In this document: positions 6,515 to 8,295 of the stretch, piece after piece
Position numbering within the stretch: position 1 is the first letter of the stretch
Layout: each line of letters opens with the position of its first letter
Source of the DNA: Lachnospiraceae bacterium
GTDB taxonomy: Bacteria; Bacillota; Clostridia; Lachnospirales; Lachnospiraceae
NCBI GenBank assembly: GCA_017461685.1
Contig: JAFTXF010000009.1
Coordinates: 1-8,295 of the forward strand
Length of the DNA: 8,295 bases
Direction: 5' to 3'
The notes under the pieces: model-generated
Databases searched by the model: none
Seen by the model: the letters and a program-made list of their open reading frames with translations, nothing else
Told to the model about the DNA's origin: nothing
Translations under genes and position numbers: made by a program

Positions 6515-6718
6515 GTAATTACGGAATTGAGTATGGAGCCGCCCGGACTGAAATATATTTCGGCACAGGGCCCTTGAAAAGCGCCGGTCCTTAGTGAAGC
6601 AAGGCGCTTTGAGCCGCAGTCTGAACTTAGTACCGCTGCGTTTTTCATGGAGCGAGAGCGCGCCCTGAGACGAAATATATTTCAGTCCGGGCGGCTCCAT
6701 ACTCAATTCCGTAATTAC
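6515..6718. repeat. 204-bp non-coding element with perfect 48-bp inverted repeats
   Basis: Arms 6515-6562 and 6671-6718 are exact reverse complements over 48 bp. The pairing continues after a short mismatch with CAGGGC (6566-6571) and GCCCTG (6662-6667). The outermost 8 bp are GTAATTAC, itself a palindrome, so they could be arm ends or a target duplication. No open frame with recognisable protein content is inside, and no transposase is nearby. It takes up nearly all of the 244-bp plsY-gpsA gap. Both flanks beyond it differ, so it is not a simple duplication of neighbouring genes. It resembles a MITE-like element or large structured RNA; which one cannot be settled here. Confidence 0.92.
6575..6647 (+). 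other. Structured core of the inverted-repeat element with alternative folds
   Basis: Two local hairpins are possible: AAAGCGCC (6578-6585) with GGCGCTTT (6603-6610), and CGCAG (6615-6619) with CTGCG (6636-6640) followed by TTTTT (6641-6645), which looks like a weak terminator. Each loop carries CTTAGT (6590-6595 and 6626-6631). The competing fold pairs TGAAAAGCGC (6575-6584) with GCGTTTTTCA (6638-6647), including one G-T wobble, then GGT..CT.AGT (6586-6595) with ACTTAGTACC (6625-6634), extending the outer stem inward. The folds are mutually exclusive. A switching role is speculation. Confidence 0.5.
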
Positions 6719-6749
6719 CCAGGAATGAAAGAAAGGAAAGCGAGTTAGA

Positions 6750-7760
6750 ATGGCGAAAGTCAGTGTGATTGGTGCCGGCAGTTGGGGAACTGCCTTGGCT
6801 GTATTACTGGAACAGAACGGACACGAGGTAACCCTTTGGTCTTTTCTGGAAAGTGAAATAAATATGCTGAAAGAAGAGCACGAGCAGAAAGAGAAGCTGC
6901 CCGGTGTAAAGGTGTCTGAGCGTATACACATTACCGGTGACCTGGAAGAAGCAGTCAGAGGAATGGAGGTAGTGGTTCTTGCGGTGCCATCTACGGTGAT
7001 TCGTTCTACTGCCCGTAAATGTGCGCCTTTTGCGGCGGAAGGTCAGATTTTTGTAGATGTGGCCAAGGGTATTGAGGAGAATACGCTGCTTACCATGACA
7101 GAGGTTATTGCAGAGGAGATACCGGGAGCTGATGTGGCAGTAATGTCCGGTCCGTCTCATGCAGAGGAGGTAGGACGCGGTATCCCGACCACTATTGTGG
7201 TAGGTGCCAAGACTCAGGTAACGGCCGCTTATTTACAAAATATCTTTATGAATAATAGATTCCGTGTGTACATCAGCTCTGACATGATTGGCATAGAGCT
7301 GGGCGGTGCTCTGAAAAACGTGGTTGCACTGGCAGCAGGTGCGGCAGACGGACTGGGCTACGGCGATAATACCAAGGCGGCTCTGATTACCCGCGGCATG
7401 GCCGAAATTGCCAGACTGGGAACGGCCATGGGAGGCAAGTATGAGACCTTCTCAGGGCTTACAGGAATCGGTGACCTGATTGTTACCTGTGCTTCCAAGC
7501 ATTCCAGAAACCGCCGTGCCGGCTATCTGATTGGGCAGGGGTATAGTTATCAGGAGGCCATGGATGAGGTGAAAATGGTAGTAGAAGGTGTATATTCTGC
7601 CAAGGCTGCCATTGCTTTAGGACGCAAATACCAGGTGTCTTTGCCGATTATCGAAAAGATAAATGAAGTGCTTTTTGAAGGACTTTCTGCTGCAGAGGCT
7701 GTAAAGGAGTTAATGCTTCGGGACAAAACCATTGAGCATTCTTTAGTAGACTGGGAATAA
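6750..7760 (+). CDS. gpsA: Glycerol-3-phosphate dehydrogenase [NAD(P)+]
   Basis: A 336-residue cytoplasmic enzyme reducing dihydroxyacetone phosphate to sn-glycerol-3-phosphate, the backbone for phospholipids and the acceptor for PlsY. The N-terminal Rossmann fold shows GAGSWGTALA (8-17). Further marks are VAKGIE (104-109), MSGPSHAEEV (132-141), the catalytic lysine K189 in GGALKNV, the D-N-T-K-A segment (206-210), GIGDL (239-243) and the substrate-binding SRNR (252-255). Length and motifs are complete. AAGGA (6733-6737) lies 12 bp before the ATG, a little far; CGAG (6741-6744) is closer but weak. The start is supported by the immediate MAKVSVIGAG fold. The 204-bp inverted-repeat element ends 31 bp upstream, so its expression may depend on reading through that structure. 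Confidence 0.97.
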   Translation: MAKVSVIGAGSWGTALAVLLEQNGHEVTLWSFLESEINMLKEEHEQKEKLPGVKVSERIHITGDLEEAVRGMEVVVLAVPSTVIRSTARKCAPFAAEGQIFVDVAKGIEENTLLTMTEVIAEEIPGADVAVMSGPSHAEEVGRGIPTTIVVGAKTQVTAAYLQNIFMNNRFRVYISSDMIGIELGGALKNVVALAAGAADGLGYGDNTKAALITRGMAEIARLGTAMGGKYETFSGLTGIGDLIVTCASKHSRNRRAGYLIGQGYSYQEAMDEVKMVVEGVYSAKAAIALGRKYQVSLPIIEKINEVLFEGLSAAEAVKELMLRDKTIEHSLVDWE

Positions 7761-7787
7761 TACTTTTTATGGACATAGGAGGATGTT

Positions 7788-8295
7788 ATGAAAGTTACGT
7801 ATATCGGACATAGCGGTTTCCTTGTAGAGACAGAGATTGCAAATTTACTGTTTGACTATTACGAGGGTGATATTCCGGAATTGGACTGTGAGAAGCCATT
7901 TATCGTATTTGTATCACATGCTCATTCGGATCATTACAATACTGCAATTTTTGCATTGGCAAAGAAATACAAAAATATACAGTTTTTCTTATCTCATGAC
8001 ATAAATCTTACAGAAGAATTGGCCGGAGAGTACAAGATGACCAGGTCCTTTATTCTCAATAGAATTACAAGTGTACAGGCCGGTACGCGGCGTGTGATTC
8101 CTCTGTCCGATGCCGGCGGCAGCGATTACATTATTTTGGAAACCATTAAATCTACAGACCAGGGTGTGGCTTTTTTGCTGAATGTGGGCGGAAAGCGCAT
8201 TTATCATGCAGGCGATTTAAATTGCTGGGTGTGGGAGGATGACACCAAGCAGCAGTTTAACAATATGTCAGCACTTTTTAAACGTGCCATCGAAA
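7788..8295 (+). CDS. Metallo-beta-lactamase-fold hydrolase, partial (3' end outside window)
   Basis: The first 169 codons are present and run open to the window edge. The N terminus MKVTYIGHSGFLVET fits a UlaG-like / beta-lactamase-superfamily metal-dependent hydrolase. SHAHSDHY (43-50) is the H-x-H-x-D-H metal motif (H44, H46, D48, H49). H140-A-G-D143 after GGKRIY supplies further metal ligands, and STDQGVAFLL (122-131) is common in this subgroup. AGGAGG (7777-7782) is 5 bp before the ATG, so the start is secure. The gap from gpsA is 27 bp with no terminator, which suggests co-transcription. The substrate is unknown; these proteins are often annotated only by fold. Confidence 0.88.
   Translation, partial: MKVTYIGHSGFLVETEIANLLFDYYEGDIPELDCEKPFIVFVSHAHSDHYNTAIFALAKKYKNIQFFLSHDINLTEELAGEYKMTRSFILNRITSVQAGTRRVIPLSDAGGSDYIILETIKSTDQGVAFLLNVGGKRIYHAGDLNCWVWEDDTKQQFNNMSALFKRAIE

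Noticed and set aside
6515..6718. Ordinary intrinsic terminator of the der-plsY transcript
   Set aside because: The stem is far too long, contains a structured core and is not followed by a T-run (the next bases are CCAGGAATG). Only the small inner hairpin with TTTTT at 6641-6645 resembles a terminator, and weakly.
6482..6931. Minus-strand open frame of 149 codons across the inverted-repeat element and the start of gpsA
   Set aside because: It runs antisense through the gpsA start and both arms of a perfect repeat, its protein has no recognisable domain, and no ribosome binding site supports it.

Overview
The window reads as chromosomal DNA from a low-to-moderate GC Firmicute of class Clostridia, most likely a Lachnospiraceae-type gut anaerobe. 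The evidence is the run DUF512/radical-SAM-like protein, der, plsY, gpsA in one orientation, a DegV-family fatty-acid-binding protein, a long divergent PRPP-synthetase-like protein, strong AGGAGG ribosome binding sites and A+T-rich promoters. The species cannot be fixed from sequence alone.

Layout. (1) 1-1456, plus strand: a near-consensus sigma-A promoter, then two tandem copies of a 15-bp operator-like sequence, a MarR-type regulator (102-578) and a DegV/FakB-like protein (611-1456), probably one transcript. (2) 1457-1649: a convergent intergenic region filled by a roughly 100-nt imperfect hairpin (1514-1613). (3) 1650-2828, minus strand: a divergent ribose-phosphate pyrophosphokinase homologue with its own promoter. 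(4) 2829-3010: a divergent promoter region in which the two candidate -35 boxes form one near-palindrome. (5) 3011-7760, plus strand: DUF512 protein, der, plsY and gpsA, followed by a metallo-beta-lactamase-fold hydrolase cut by the window end (7788 onward).

Two spacers in the plus-strand operon carry unexpected structure. The DUF512-der gap (4383-4509) is an imperfect tandem array of a 23-bp unit. The plsY-gpsA gap is almost completely occupied by a 204-bp non-coding element (6515-6718) with perfect 48-bp terminal inverted repeats and a structured core. The element resembles a miniature mobile element or a large structured RNA domain, and it lies inside what should be one message. The hairpin at 1514-1613 shares a short end motif with it and may be a decayed relative.

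Functionally, gpsA (sn-glycerol-3-phosphate) and plsY (acylation of glycerol-3-phosphate from acyl-phosphate) form the entry to phospholipid synthesis. The DegV protein could supply fatty acid for acyl-phosphate through the FakA/FakB route. Der acts in 50S ribosome assembly. The remaining genes are housekeeping or of unknown role. No defence system, phage, CRISPR or transposase gene is visible; the unusual material is in the intergenic repeats.
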